A DNA stretch of 64,000 bases, from positions 767,344-831,343 of the forward strand of contig BROE01000011.1 in assembly GCA_036571765.1 (NCBI GenBank), given 5' to 3'. Position 1 is the first letter of the stretch, and each line of letters opens with the position of its first letter. The notes beneath the pieces were generated by a model, which did no database searches, was not told the origin of the DNA, and saw nothing but the letters and a program-made list of their open reading frames with translations. The translations under genes were made by a program, and so were the position numbers. This document shows, in pieces, positions 9,750-20,868 of this stretch. The stretch is from Plecoglossus altivelis (lineage: Eukaryota > Chordata > Actinopteri > Osmeriformes > Plecoglossidae).

Positions 9750-12640
9750 AAAACGAACCCAATCCAACTGCATCAACCTAGACTGATTAGCATACCGTAT
9801 GAATCTCACGTTTCACTCCAAAATATTGTTTTAGTCGTTTCCTATCGCCAACAGTGCGTCATGTGAAGGTATCATTACTTATGCATAGCTACATGGTCTT
9901 TGGGACAAAGACGAATCACTACAGCTATGCCCTAATGCTTTCTTTTGTTGTCCTTGTTCTTTCGAAACGCAAAAAAAAACTAGGAGAGCCCCGTATATAT
10001 CACATACCCCAGAGTAAATTAAGTTTTGTAATCGGTCTAAATGGGTTTATAGAGTATAGAGAAGAGGATTTCCGCACCCTATAATTTCTATTATTTTTCC
10101 TCGCCTGTCTGCAGTTACTTCTCCCAAAACTACTTTCAGTTCAGAACCTACACGAAGCAGCCAAGACTTTTATGTTGTCTGTCATGCGTTCTCTGTGCCC
10201 TCAAGTGAAGATAAGTATTCAAAATTCTACCTATGGTGCACATTCAAAGGCTCCTTTCAGTCTCCTACTCTTGATATGCTAGGTCCCTATCTCAATATAT
10301 CAGAACCCAATCGTATACTTGATTTCAAAATAAGATTGCTCTGAGCGCGCGTGCTAACTCTTCCCCATGATCGACATATCTGCAACGCGGCATAATCCGG
10401 ATATACTGATTTATGTGGGTATAACCTAACAACAGCCACAATCCCTGTATATGTGCTCTTGTTTGGAGAATATTACATTTTAGATTTCGTTAGTCCTGTC
10501 GGTGGCGGTAGCTGCCCGTAATAGGCTGACAAAATAAATCTAACACTCCTAACATCTGCTTTGGCTACTCTAGCAAAGATAACCAATAACATCGTCGTAT
10601 ACACCACAATGCATAGTATATTAGCCGTCGCGGTAGTAGGGTCTAGACCATCTTATGGAAGCAAGTCCAAGGTGACCTATATCAACGAGCTGAACTTGCA
10701 AAACCGTGGGAAAGCCCATTTTCTTAACCTAGCCAACCAGCGGTGACGTACACAAGATCTGGGACTGATATGGTTAAAATACCTGTATTACCACCCACTC
10801 ATAACGCCAAAAATAACCCAGGATCTACTTTTTTGAACCGAAGACTTAGCAAAAACCTATAACCAGCAGCCACCCCCCTACAGAGTACAGCAAACCAAGT
10901 CTCACCGCCACCGAGAAGGTTATGATAACTGAATATGGTGAGAGTGATAAAGTCTTTTCAGTGGGCCCCACGGCCGGGTCAAAGTTAGGGAGGATGTGAT
11001 TTGGTCCCAGTGACCCATTTCCTGCCAAAGATCGGTACGCCCAGAGATCCCAACCAACACCTATAATCTGATTACCATTGTTTATAAATTTGTGGTAATC
11101 GAGTTGTAACTTCCAAATGCCAAATAACAAAATCAAGATAACTTAATTATCTACCGAGTCTGTCTTGTATTTTATGTATACTAGCCTAGATATCTCTACA
11201 ACCCCGCTCAAACAGAACACACGCAGCATTATCATGACTCTCTTCTTTCCCATACGTGCATCTCACCACAAATGCGAGATGTACAATCCCATCCCCTAGT
11301 ATTGACAGCTTGATCTATATTTTAAAGCGATATTTTAAGAAATTAACATATTTATATCCCTAAACTCCTTGATGGTATTCCCTCTGACCCACAGGGCGCA
11401 CACGTGCGCGGTAAACACCTATACCTCCCATACACTCGCCCTCATCCTTCCTATCGCTTCAACACGAAGGAACTATCCATGAATTCCTCGATCTGTCACG
11501 AATTGGGCTGTTCTGAACGACAGCGTATGATTCGTTGTTACGTCTGATACTGACCCAACATCGTGATCAGTGAGAAAGGGTTCCCAAGCAGCAACGTGAG
11601 ATGGGAGGACGCAAACTGGGCAAAAGCTACCTTACTGTGGCACCCGGCATATCCAAAGTCGACGAGCTGTTCAAAGGAGAGAGCTCAGACTGAGGTTGAA
11701 AGTCAACCATCTTTGCGCCTAGCCTGAATGAGTAGATAGCCATGCCGCGGTGCCTTATACACGCATTCTCTCGTCCAAAGGTGCCAGCCTGACCTTCCAA
11801 GCGTCACAGAGTGACGTACCCACCGCTCATGTTATATTTACAAGCGTGGTTTATTTGTTAGTTCATTTGATGGTGAGATGTCACACATGTGTCTGTCTCC
11901 AGTATACAGGCATGGCTGTTGAGAGTTATGCAAGAGGAGCAGGGCTCCTCTGTCGAGATTTCGAGTTTCAAGGACTTTGGACCGTGTACACGACCTCCCG
12001 ATAATCGCATGATAGACGATTTGTGTTCTCTCGCCCGCAAATGTACCTTTCCGTTAACGCAGCCATGGATATACCCATAATTCTGATCACTGCCCGTTAA
12101 TCCAGACCGAGGAGCGACATGATTCGCTCGCATGTGAGGCATGCCAGATCGCTCTGATCCAGAGCGCATTACCAGGGGCATCCTCGACGAAAGTGTTGGC
12201 CTGAAGAAAATTCACTGAATTATTGGCACCAATCCCTTTATGAAGCATGAGTAGCAGGAGTAGTAATGCGAATAGCTGTGCTATGAAGATTCCTATCTAC
12301 CCCAAATAAACAAATCTGATTCTGAGATCCACATCAATCATCAAATATTCCAAACAACCAATGCAATCGATGGGACGGCTTATCTTTGTTAAAGGCATAA
12401 GACGATCCCACCCAATGCGCACTCTACAGCCTGCTTATATTTTACAATCCCAGAGCCTCACTGTACATTCAGCTCATGTCGCATAAAACCAGCCCTAATA
12501 CACCATCTCGCCGCGGAATGTCAAACTCACCTGATTGCGGCACTGGATTCCTGCCTAAAAGACCATCATTACCCTGAAACTATGCGAGAAGAATAGAGGT
12601 GCTTATGTCTGGATGGCGTGGAGACCTCAGGACATCCGCC
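9750..12640 (+). other. Error-dense patch homologous to gene 2 leader, intron 1 and exons 2-4
   Basis: By eye this stretch aligns along its whole length with about 20800-23190 of gene 2. Single-base and short insertions or deletions occur every several bases, in intron and exon alike. It even contains a degraded counterpart of gene 2's own leader exon at about 9825-9858, lacking the ATG, although gene 1 has a clean leader at 9383. At about 12640 identity with gene 2 jumps to near-perfect. Uniform damage with a sharp edge is the pattern of raw long-read gap filling rather than of neutral decay. Confidence 0.6.
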
Positions 12641-13609
12641 TTACACCAACGATGGCAACACACACCAGATCTGGAAACGTGTTGAGATCCCAGAGAATGA
12701 CCAAGGAAGTTACGACTGCTACGTTGATCATGTGTCTTTGAAAACACCAGTTATCAGTAAATGGGGTAACATGGCCTTATATCCTACAATTCCAACTTAC
12801 TTAAACCTAAACTTGTAGAATGGGACCCATTATTTTCCTTTCATAAACAAAATAAAAAAGCAATACATTGATCTGTGAATAAAACTTAATTTACTGCCAG
12901 TTAAGCTGCACTTTAAGCCATGGTCTTCTTCTTAATTGGTTACACATTACTAGAGTTATTTTCCATAATCTTTTACCTTCTGTTGCAGATCGTATTTGCT
13001 GTGATTGCTCTGGCTTTGGGATCAGCCTTGCCATTGGGATTGCCATTCCTGTGATCTTGGTTGCTGTTATCTTGGTGGTTCTAAGAGTCCTTTTCAAAAA
13101 AGGCAAAATCTGTAAGTATTGTGGATATTGTTCTACATGTATGTATATTATTTTAATATTCAGAAAGAAATGTAAAGTTTGATTAAATCTGCTATATGCA
13201 TCAGTGTGTATATTTATGATTGCTGCTTAAGACAACAATATAACTGTATTATATTCTTTGTCTTAAAGCATGGTTCCTGGACAAAGGGCCAAAGAAAGGT
13301 AAACTTTTCTCTCAGTTTGAAATTGACTAGTTGTTTTTCTTTCAAATTCAGTCTCCAAAAACAACAATTCAGACATGTTAAGTCCATTAAGTCTTTTATA
13401 TAATAAGCACACTTTTATCAATATTTGCTATACACAAATCAAACATTTGTAGCAGTTATAATGTACTGCTTCTAATGAATCCAACTTTAAACATGCACTT
13501 ACAGAATGTCTTCAAACTCAATATGCCATTACTAGCTTGTTTTGAGCATTTCTTTGACCTCTTTAAGATAGAAACTAGCAACAAATGAAAGTGTTTTTTT
13601 CGCATGCCT

Positions 13610-13628
13610 TCCAGGAAATGGAAAAAAA

Positions 13629-13667
<39 letters not shown>

Positions 13668-13890
13668 AAAAAAATAAAAAAAAAAAAAAACGAGGCAGCA
13701 ATAAGGGAAATGGAGCTGGAATCCTCTCTTCTATTTGGCAGTTTGCGGGTGCATGAATATCTTCCATAGTTCCAATGGTTAGATGTGGCAATATTAATAA
13801 AATATCCTAAATTTCTTCCAAAAGGACAGTAAACACCCGAGAACGGTGAATCGTAATTAGGTTTAAGGATAGAGCTCGAAGGTAGCAGAG
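13610..13890 (+). other. Second noisy patch with long poly-A inside a tail exon
   Basis: The sequence corresponding to gene 2 exon 24518-24568 and its following intron is interrupted by a run of about 60 bases that is almost all A (about 13624-13690), plus scattered insertions. The copy of the same exon at 15159 is clean. The A-run lies within the coding exon, where an A-rich stretch (ACACACCAAAGGAAAA) occurs in the intact copies. Confidence 0.55.
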
Positions 13891-14424
13891 CTAATCTTGA
13901 TTCAGTTTGGTAGATGCTGGTAGCAGAGCTACCCATGATTCAGTTTGGTAGATGCTGGTAGCAGAGCTAATCTTGATTCAGTTTGGTAGATGCTGGTAGC
14001 AGAGCTAATCTTGATTCAGTTTGGTAGATGCTGGTAGCAGAGCCAATCTTGATTCAGTTTGGTAGATTCTGGTAGCAGAGCTAATCTTGATTCAGTTTAG
14101 TAGATGCTGGTAGCAGAGCCAATCTTGATTCAGTTTGGTAGATTCTGGTAGCAGAGCTAATCTTGATTCAGTTTAGTAGATGCTGGTAGCAGAGCTAATC
14201 TTGATTCAGTTTGGTAGATGCTGGTAGCAGAGCTAATCTTGATTCAGTTTGGTAGATGCTGGTAGCAGAGCTAATCCTGATTCAGTTTGGTAGATGCTGG
14301 TAGCAGAGCTAATCTTGATTCAGTTTGGTAGATGCTGGTAGCAGAGCTAATCTTGATTCAGTTTGGTAGATGCTGGTAGCAGAGCTAATCTTGATTCAGT
14401 TTGGTAGATGCTGGTAGCAGAGGC
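13880..14424 (+). repeat. 38-bp minisatellite, array 1 (about 14 units)
   Basis: The tandem unit is 38 bp and contains GATTCAGTTTGGTAGATGCT followed by GGTAGCAGAGCTAATCTT. Units differ by few substitutions (CTTG/CCTG, TTTGG/TTTAG, GATGCT/GATTCT). The array lies in an intron of MHC class I gene 1, just after a cytoplasmic-tail exon. Confidence 0.95.
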
Positions 14425-15274
14425 AAGCCTGGGGTCCTGAGAGGATGAGAATGTGATGACTGGGATGCACAGTAACAACTTATCCATGCATATATACTGT
14501 ACCAGACATTGAAGTCAGGGTGTGGCGAAGAGTCCTAGTGGGTCATTGGGAGTTAGGTCGCTTTCCTCCCTGCTTTTGTAGGCTGATGCGTATTAGTTGA
14601 TTGGAGTGAAGGTGGTGCCTTGGTGTGTTATCTTCCTCCAGAAGTAATCTAGCTCCATTTAACCAAGTATTCTGAGTATTAAAATGTGATCTTTCTACTT
14701 TAGTTTGAATTTTGGAATAAGATCCTGCTCACAATGTATGGTGGGTTTTCCTGATCTCTTGTTTATGGAGTATTTCATCATTCCGGATGACTCTGTTCAG
14801 TATGTTATGACAGAATTGACAAAAACACTTTCTTCACAACTCAGAGAATAGAGTTAAACCAGGCAAACACTTGCTAATGCCAGTCTTAGAGCCTAAATGA
14901 ACTCTATTGTATTGTAACTTTTGATGTCAAGATCTCACAAAGACCTTTACATGTTGAATTTCTAAAACAATCAAATGTTCTAGTGCTACTTAAAATAATC
15001 CAGTCTTCTGTAAACAAATTCAATTTTAGAAAGGAACATAGAGAATGTCTTTCTTCTGTTCAAACTCAATATGCCATTACTAGCTTGTTTTGAGCATGTC
15101 TTTGACCTCTTTAAGATAGAAACTAGCAACAAATGAAAGTGTTTTTTCATCCTTCCAGGAAATGGAAACACACCAAAGGAAAATGGAGCTGAAATCCGCT
15201 TGTCTAATGGTCAGTTTCGGTGCTTGAATATCTTCCATATTTTAGATGTGCAATATATAATAAAATATATTTTA

Positions 15275-15766
15275 GCCGAGCTAATCCTGATTCAGTTTGG
15301 TAGATGCTGGTAGCAGAGCTACCCATGATTCAGTTTGGTAGATGCTGGTAGCAGAGCTAATCATGATTCAGTTTGGTAGATGCTGGTAGCAGAGCAAATC
15401 CTGATTCAGTTTGGTAGATTCTGGTAGCAGAGCTAATCTTGATTCAGTTTAGTAGATGCTGGTAGCAGAGCAAATCCTGATTGATTCAGTTTGGTAGATG
15501 TTGGTAGCAGAGCTAATCTTGTTTCAGTTTGGTAGATGCTGGTAGCAGAGCTAATCCTGATTCAGTTTGGTAGATGCTGGTAGCAGAGCTAATCTTGATT
15601 CAGTTTGGTAGATGCTGGTAGCAGAGCTAATCTTGATTCAGTTTGGTAGATGCTGGTAGCAGAGGCAAGCCTGATTCAGTTATGTAGATGCTGGTAGCAG
15701 AGCTAATCTTGATTCAGTTTGGTAGATTCTGGTAGCAGAGCTAATCTTGATTCAGTTTTTGGTAGA
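15275..15766 (+). repeat. 38-bp minisatellite, array 2 (about 13 units)
   Basis: The unit is the same 38-bp sequence as in array 1, again starting about 65 bp after a GNGNTPKENGAE-coding tail exon (15159-15209). It ends in a short noisy patch (about 15766-15940) whose clean counterpart is at about 25390. Confidence 0.95.
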
Positions 15767-16110
15767 GTATGCTAGGTTGTCGCGGCCAAGACTTTGTTTC
15801 AGTATTGTTAATATGACAGAATTGGACAAAAAAACACTTTCTTTGACAACGTCAAAAAGACCAGAGAATTAGAGTGTTATGGTGGTAACCAGTGCAAACA
15901 CACTTGGCTAATGGCCGAGTACTTTAGACGGCTACATATTGAACTCTATTGTATTGTAACTTTTGATGTCAAGATCTCACAAAGACCTTTACATGTTGAT
16001 TTTCTAAAACAATCAAATGTTCTGGTGCTACTTAAAATATTATTATTATTACTATCGTTCTGTTTATGGTGTAATATGTCAGAATATTTAATTTTCATTC
16101 TCTTTTTCAG

Positions 16111-16882
16111 ATAAGAAAGACGAGGACAACTATTCTGATTCTGGTAGTTTATTGATACAGGACTTGAACAAGAAAATTCCCATGATTTCCACTTTTCTTG
16201 TCAATTTTATATTAATCAAATCTTTCTGTTGTGACTCTTTTCTCTGCTTTGTATTGCAGGAAACTCCAGTGGTGGGACCCCATCTCCACTTGGAAGCACT
16301 CAGACTGTTGCTACATCTGCAGGTTAGTGTCTTTAACATGGCAACATTTCCACGCATCCAATTGTTTCTTAAAATGGGATGACATCAAAGCTATTAGAAG
16401 GGAGTGAAACTACTAATCTTGTATCTACTTTTTACTATAATGCTACATCACCTTATCCCTAAATATGATAGCCTTACTTTTATACCAAGTCATTTCTTCA
16501 GAGGAAACACCTTGTTTCATATCAGTTCATTAAATTGTACCTATAAAATGTACCTTTTATAGTGCAAAATGAATTTGTAGCAAATATGATAGATGTATCA
16601 TAATATCAACTAAATGTCCTGCTTAAAGTGTTGTATCTATCAAAACATTTAATTTTCATTTTGTTTGCTTTTTAGATAAGAAGGCAGTGACAGCAACTCT
16701 GATTCTTGTAGCTTATTCATTTAGAAATTACATCTGTAAAGTAAAAAAAAAAACTCCTATTTTGGGTCTTACTTCTTCACCTCTCTTCAGTTTTACGCCT
16801 GAGTGAAATCTTTATATTGCAGGAAACTCCAGTGGTGGGACCCCATCTTCAACTGACAGCACAACTGTTTGTGCTTCTGCCG
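16111..16882 (+). repeat. Tandem duplication of a two-exon cytoplasmic-tail module
   Basis: The exon pair 16111-16143 (DKKDEDNYSDS) and 16260-16322 (GNSSGGTPSPLGSTQT) recurs about 565 bp downstream as 16676-16707 and 16823-16882 (GNSSGGTPSSTDSTTV). In the second pair the first exon has lost one base, so it would shift the frame if used; the second remains in frame. All intact exons here are multiples of three in phase 1. Confidence 0.75.
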
Positions 16883-16909
16883 GTTAGTGTCTTTAGCATG
16901 GCAACATTT

Positions 16910-17402
16910 CAGTCCCTCCAGAAAAACGCGATCATGCGATTGCCTGATTTCATGCATAATCAGCCAAAGACCTCATATTAATGAATTATTGAGAACTTAA
17001 ATATTCTGTGATTTAGTATGCTTGTTTATGGTGTGTATATTCACTGTGTGTGTGTGCGGTTGCCCACTACTCACTATTGTGTGTGCACTTGGATGGGTTA
17101 AATGCAGAGGTAAATTTCGAGTATGGGTAACCATACCTGACAATACGTCACTTCACTTATCATAGGAAATAATAAGAAATAACATTAAGGTAGAAGCCTA
17201 GTGAGAACAGGGTGTTGCGGGAATCACCTTTTTTTCTCTTTTTCATCAAACCGCAGTTTTTGCAAGTTCCCGCAATTTCATTGCATAAAATTGCAAAAAT
17301 ATCCCGCATATTCCATCGCATTTTTTAGGAAACCTGCCGCATAATCAAGGATTTTTGCCCACAACAATCACAAAAAAAATCTGCGTTTTTCTGGAGGGAC
17401 TG
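16910..17402. mobile_element. MITE with perfect 20-bp terminal inverted repeats
   Basis: The left end reads CAGTCCCTCCAGAAAAACGC and the right end is its exact reverse complement. ACATTT flanks both ends as a possible target-site duplication. It carries no transposase, and its interior is rich in GCAA/TTGC runs. It sits in a late intron of MHC class I gene 1 and contains a SINE 3' fragment at about 17030-17160. The transposon superfamily is not certain; the CAG...CTG ends would suit a hAT-like element. Confidence 0.85.
17030..17160 (+). mobile_element. SINE 3' fragment inside the MITE
   Basis: The sequence GTGTGCACTTGGATGGGTTA, then a GAGTATGGGT...ACCATAC...TACGTCACTTCACTT tail, matches the 3' half of the fuller SINE at about 34371-34697. 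The tRNA-like head is absent. Confidence 0.8.
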
Positions 17403-17980
17403 ACATTTTCTCTCATCCAATTGTTTCTTGAGATGGAATGACATCAAACCTATTAGGAGGGAGTAAAACTGTGCAAACCTTGTATTTACTTTAACCATGT
17501 TCATCTACTGTCTCACCATCATGAAATGTTTCATGTTAAGTCTGCAACATGGTAAATCTACAAAGAAAATTGAAAACAAAGTGGAGAATTCAATAGTTTT
17601 TCACCCAGTGATATTTGAAGTCATTAAGGACTACAGGTGATGATATCTGACAAACTGTTCTTTGTCTCTCTGTGAGAGAAGATGAATCAAGTGCACCCTT
17701 ACTAAGCAAGGAGTCAACACAACACATGAATGGTCAATGTAAAAGCTTGGCATCCTCCTTCACTGCAAGTGCTTACACAATGTGTGAAAAAGCCAAACTT
17801 ATGTAGCAATATGAATTTCACATAAGTTATACAACCGCTATCAGTATTTTTTCTGTTCATACCAAGTAGTTACATCTCTTTGTTAGATTTGACATGTTTT
17901 TACAAATTATTTTCCGTTCAGGTAATGGGACGGGACCAAATGAAAACCTTGGTGGACCACAGCAACCCCTGCTTGGCTGA

Positions 17981-19751
17981 ATGGTGAGTTTCAGTGTTTG
18001 AACATCTTTGTCAGAGCCTCTAAACCAGCACATGTATTTGTCTTGTAACATTTTTTGAAAGTGTTTTCTGCTAATTGGAAAAAAACAATTATTTTTTACA
18101 TGTAAACTGCTTTTAACCTTGTTTTAGGAGTTAAGGAGCACAGCTTTACTCATTGCAATACCACGATCAATGGTGATAGGTTTTAGTAATTGTGACATCT
18201 TGTGGAGGCAGATAGTCATACAGTACCGTGCTCATGTGAGCCAGTTATATCCATACATTTCTTGTTCCCCTTCTTTCAATATTAACCATAAAACATGGAA
18301 TACAAACTAGGTCCTACATTGTCTATGAGAACATCTCCCACTGCTAACTAGAAATGTGTGAAAATTTGTGTTTGAATTGTGCTTTTCTTTTTCAGGAACA
18401 TATAATAGACGTCCCAGTGCAGTCAGACACCTTTCTGGGGAAATAGAATCTCTGACTGGATAGAGTTAACACATGACAGCTTTAAGTCTGATTGAATTGA
18501 TCTTTGCTCCCTCTTACATGTTTGCAGTCTCATAAATGTTACATGGGACTTTAAAACAGGAAGTCAGTTACTTAGGTGATCAGGAAGTGTCTTTCATGTG
18601 TCTTTGACATGCGTGTAGTGGATCTGATTGTACTTAAAATCCAATTTTCTGTATTTCAAATTGTCATCATTCTATCTTCTTGTGACACTAAAAACACTGG
18701 TCTCTCAGTCAATAATGTATGGTTGTGTATACAATGCAGTTTTATGTATTTTCTTTTGAGAGAAATAATTATATGTGCTTTCTGTTCTATTTTTTTCCCC
18801 TGTCCACAAGGTTTAATGGTGATAGCACTGTGCTGCGTTGTTACTGTATCATGTTTGATCTAATTAGTGTTCAGTTTATGTTTAAATGTTGATTAATGGG
18901 ATGAGGTGTGTAGTTTGGTTGTGTTACTTTTAAATAAAAGTTGCTTCAAATGAAGTTATATTCATTGGATAAAACTGAATGTACTGAAACTTGTAACTTT
19001 CATTTCTTCCTCCCGGATCTACCAAGTAGAACAGAACAGGAAAAGGTCTGAGGTCTGCAAGTTCCTCAAAACAACTTAGTTCACTACCACGCTGAAGAAG
19101 TGGTCTTGAGGTGGTAAAAGATGTATCATCTTTCTCAAATCAGTTTGAAGAGTATCATTTAAAAAGGGATAGGAATGAATTTAGGTGTCCTCATCCTGGT
19201 TGTTTGGAGGCTGTTTTTGCCTGTTAACCTGTAAGATGTTTTATTGGTGTCACCAACGATCTCCGGAATTGAGAGAGAAGTGAAAAGTGTAGCGCACAAG
19301 AAAGAAATGTATTTTTCAGTTTATCTACCAACATGCTTGAAACACAACACATTGATTTTAAATTGTAACTTGCAGGAATCTAGATCGTTACTCAGATTAA
19401 ATTGTCTTTCTTATTTTGAATTGTATTAACTAATTTGTTTTATGTATTATATAGAAATGCATTCAGTATAAGAAAAAAAAAGAATATAACATGCGCAAGT
19501 ATGTTAACTAACAATAAAAAGAAAGTTCAGGTGGCATGAGGCTGTATGTTTATTTGATGACTGACTACTTATTATTTTGGCAAATGAGGTGTGGAATTTG
19601 TGTAGGTACATCTTCTCAAGCTCTTTATTACAGTTCACTACCCACAGTGTATGTACCAATAGACTGAGTTATATTCTTACCGTGTGGTATTTTAAGACAA
19701 ACCGTTTTATTTCCACTTAAAGTCCTGATGGTTTCCTCTGACTGCCTCCAG
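17981..19751. other. Gene 1 3' UTR and spacer
   Basis: The MHC gene 1 3' UTR, probably with one more untranslated exon, runs to the polyadenylation signal near 18933. The remainder is AT-rich spacer with no recognised exon until the orphan alpha1 exon. Small reading frames at 18576 and 19244 show no domain. Confidence 0.45.
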
Positions 19752-19975
19752 GGCGCCACTCACTGGAGTACATCTACACCGCCCTCTCCAAGCCCACTCA
19801 TCAACATGGTATCCATGAGTTCACTGCCATGGGCCTGTTGAACGACAGGATGATCGATTACTATGACAACGATCTTCAGAAGAAGGTTCCCAAGCAGAAG
19901 TGGATGGAGGAGAAACTGGATAAAGACTACTGGGACAAAGGCACAAACAGAGAGTTCACAAAAAGACAGATTTAG
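19752..19975 (+). pseudogene. Orphan MHC class I alpha1 exon, truncated
   Basis: A splice acceptor (CTGCCTCCAG) leads into an alpha1 domain nearly identical to gene 2 exon 22211-22483 for about 190 bases (RHSLEYIYTALSKPTHQHG up to YWDKGT). It then diverges to NREFTKRQI and a TAG at 19973-19975 instead of QSRKFKEQWF. I found no leader exon directly before it and no alpha2 after it. It is a partial third class I copy, or an alternative alpha1 exon for which no splice partner can be seen. Confidence 0.8.
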
Positions 19976-20868
19976 TACTGGTTTAGAAAATGTAATGTAA
20001 GATCATTGATGTACTGTGTCTGCACAGTAACAATACTAAAGTTAATGTTTATGTCTGACATCTTGCAACAAAAATGTCAGGTATGTATGTGTTTGACTGA
20101 ACAGAATATACAGTACCTTATGAGTAAATATACAGTTCTTAAATTGCAAAATGACAACGTATACAAGCATTTTTTAAATTTATTCCCTATATAGATTGAA
20201 TGTTATTATCAGTGCCGTGAAAACTGTAAACTAGGTATGAAGTCTGGATGGACAAGAATCTTTTATGGGACGCTGTTGTCTGGGTTGATCTTTACTGGTT
20301 CGATAACGTGGAGAAATGATCAACTAGAAGATTTCACTGTGGAATATTACAGGTACTAAATACAAAGGTACTTGTGTAACTAATGTGATGTTATGTCCTA
20401 ATATCTTTAGAAAAGGACGCACAGTGACAAGTACAATAGATACTGTGGATGAATTTCTGTGTGTAAATGTAAGATGTGATTGCTTTCTGCTTAAAACATA
20501 AACAATACGGGTTGTTCCTTAAAATTGTACTACTGTACTGCACTGCAGAATTGTATATGAAAGAAGTGCAAATTGTTGTGAAATAACACGAGGATGAATT
20601 GTGGATCCTCCCATCTGGGAAATTGATTGTCATGTAATAAGATATCGCAAGATATCCATACGGATATATAGAATGCATGCAGTACAGTAGGCGGCGCTTT
20701 CCTGGACGAAACGCATGCGTCGTTAGTCTTCCGTCATAGGACATGTAAGATCATAGTGTCAAGCCTCTATGTACGGACGTGGTTGGCTGTATCGCGAATA
20801 AATTCGTCCTGAAAAGCCTACAATCGTTATTGAAAAAGTTCAGGACAATCTCACGAAACGGAGTACCA
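19976..20868. other. Spacer upstream of MHC class I gene 2
   Basis: No exon was recognised. The last few hundred bases are the presumed promoter of gene 2. A minus-strand frame at 20391-20744 shows no motif and is taken as chance. Confidence 0.4.

Larger units (their letters stand above)
9383..17980 (+). pseudogene. MHC class I heavy chain, gene 1; alpha1-alpha3 garbled (pseudogene or bad assembly)
   Basis: Class I heavy chains present peptides at the cell surface. The leader exon 9383-9440 (MLFAGAILIMSWMLGSVNS, then GTAAGT) is clean. About 11390-12200 matches the alpha1 and alpha2 exons of gene 2 only through dense small insertions, so no frame survives. The alpha3 exon (about 12440-12765) is garbled at first, then becomes nearly identical to gene 2 from about 12650. 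The 3' half is orderly: membrane exon 12989-13111 (AIGIAIPVILVAVILVV), tail exons 13269-13298, 13615-about 13736 (poly-A-broken), 15159-15209, 16111-16143, 16260-16322, 16823-16882 and the terminal exon 17922-17980 (NENLGGPQQPLLG, stop). Leaving out the broken exon, these stay in frame. An exon-like copy at 16676-16707 has lost one base. A polyadenylation signal is near 18933. The clean in-frame tail suggests a real gene damaged in the assembly rather than an old pseudogene, but this is not proven. Confidence 0.7.

Noticed and set aside
13456..13936. Minus-strand frames with a long poly-Phe run
   Set aside because: They read through the complement of the poly-A patch in MHC gene 1.
13880..14424. 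Regular spaced repeats considered as a CRISPR-like array
   Set aside because: There are no unique spacers; the 38-bp units are directly adjacent and the setting is a vertebrate intron.
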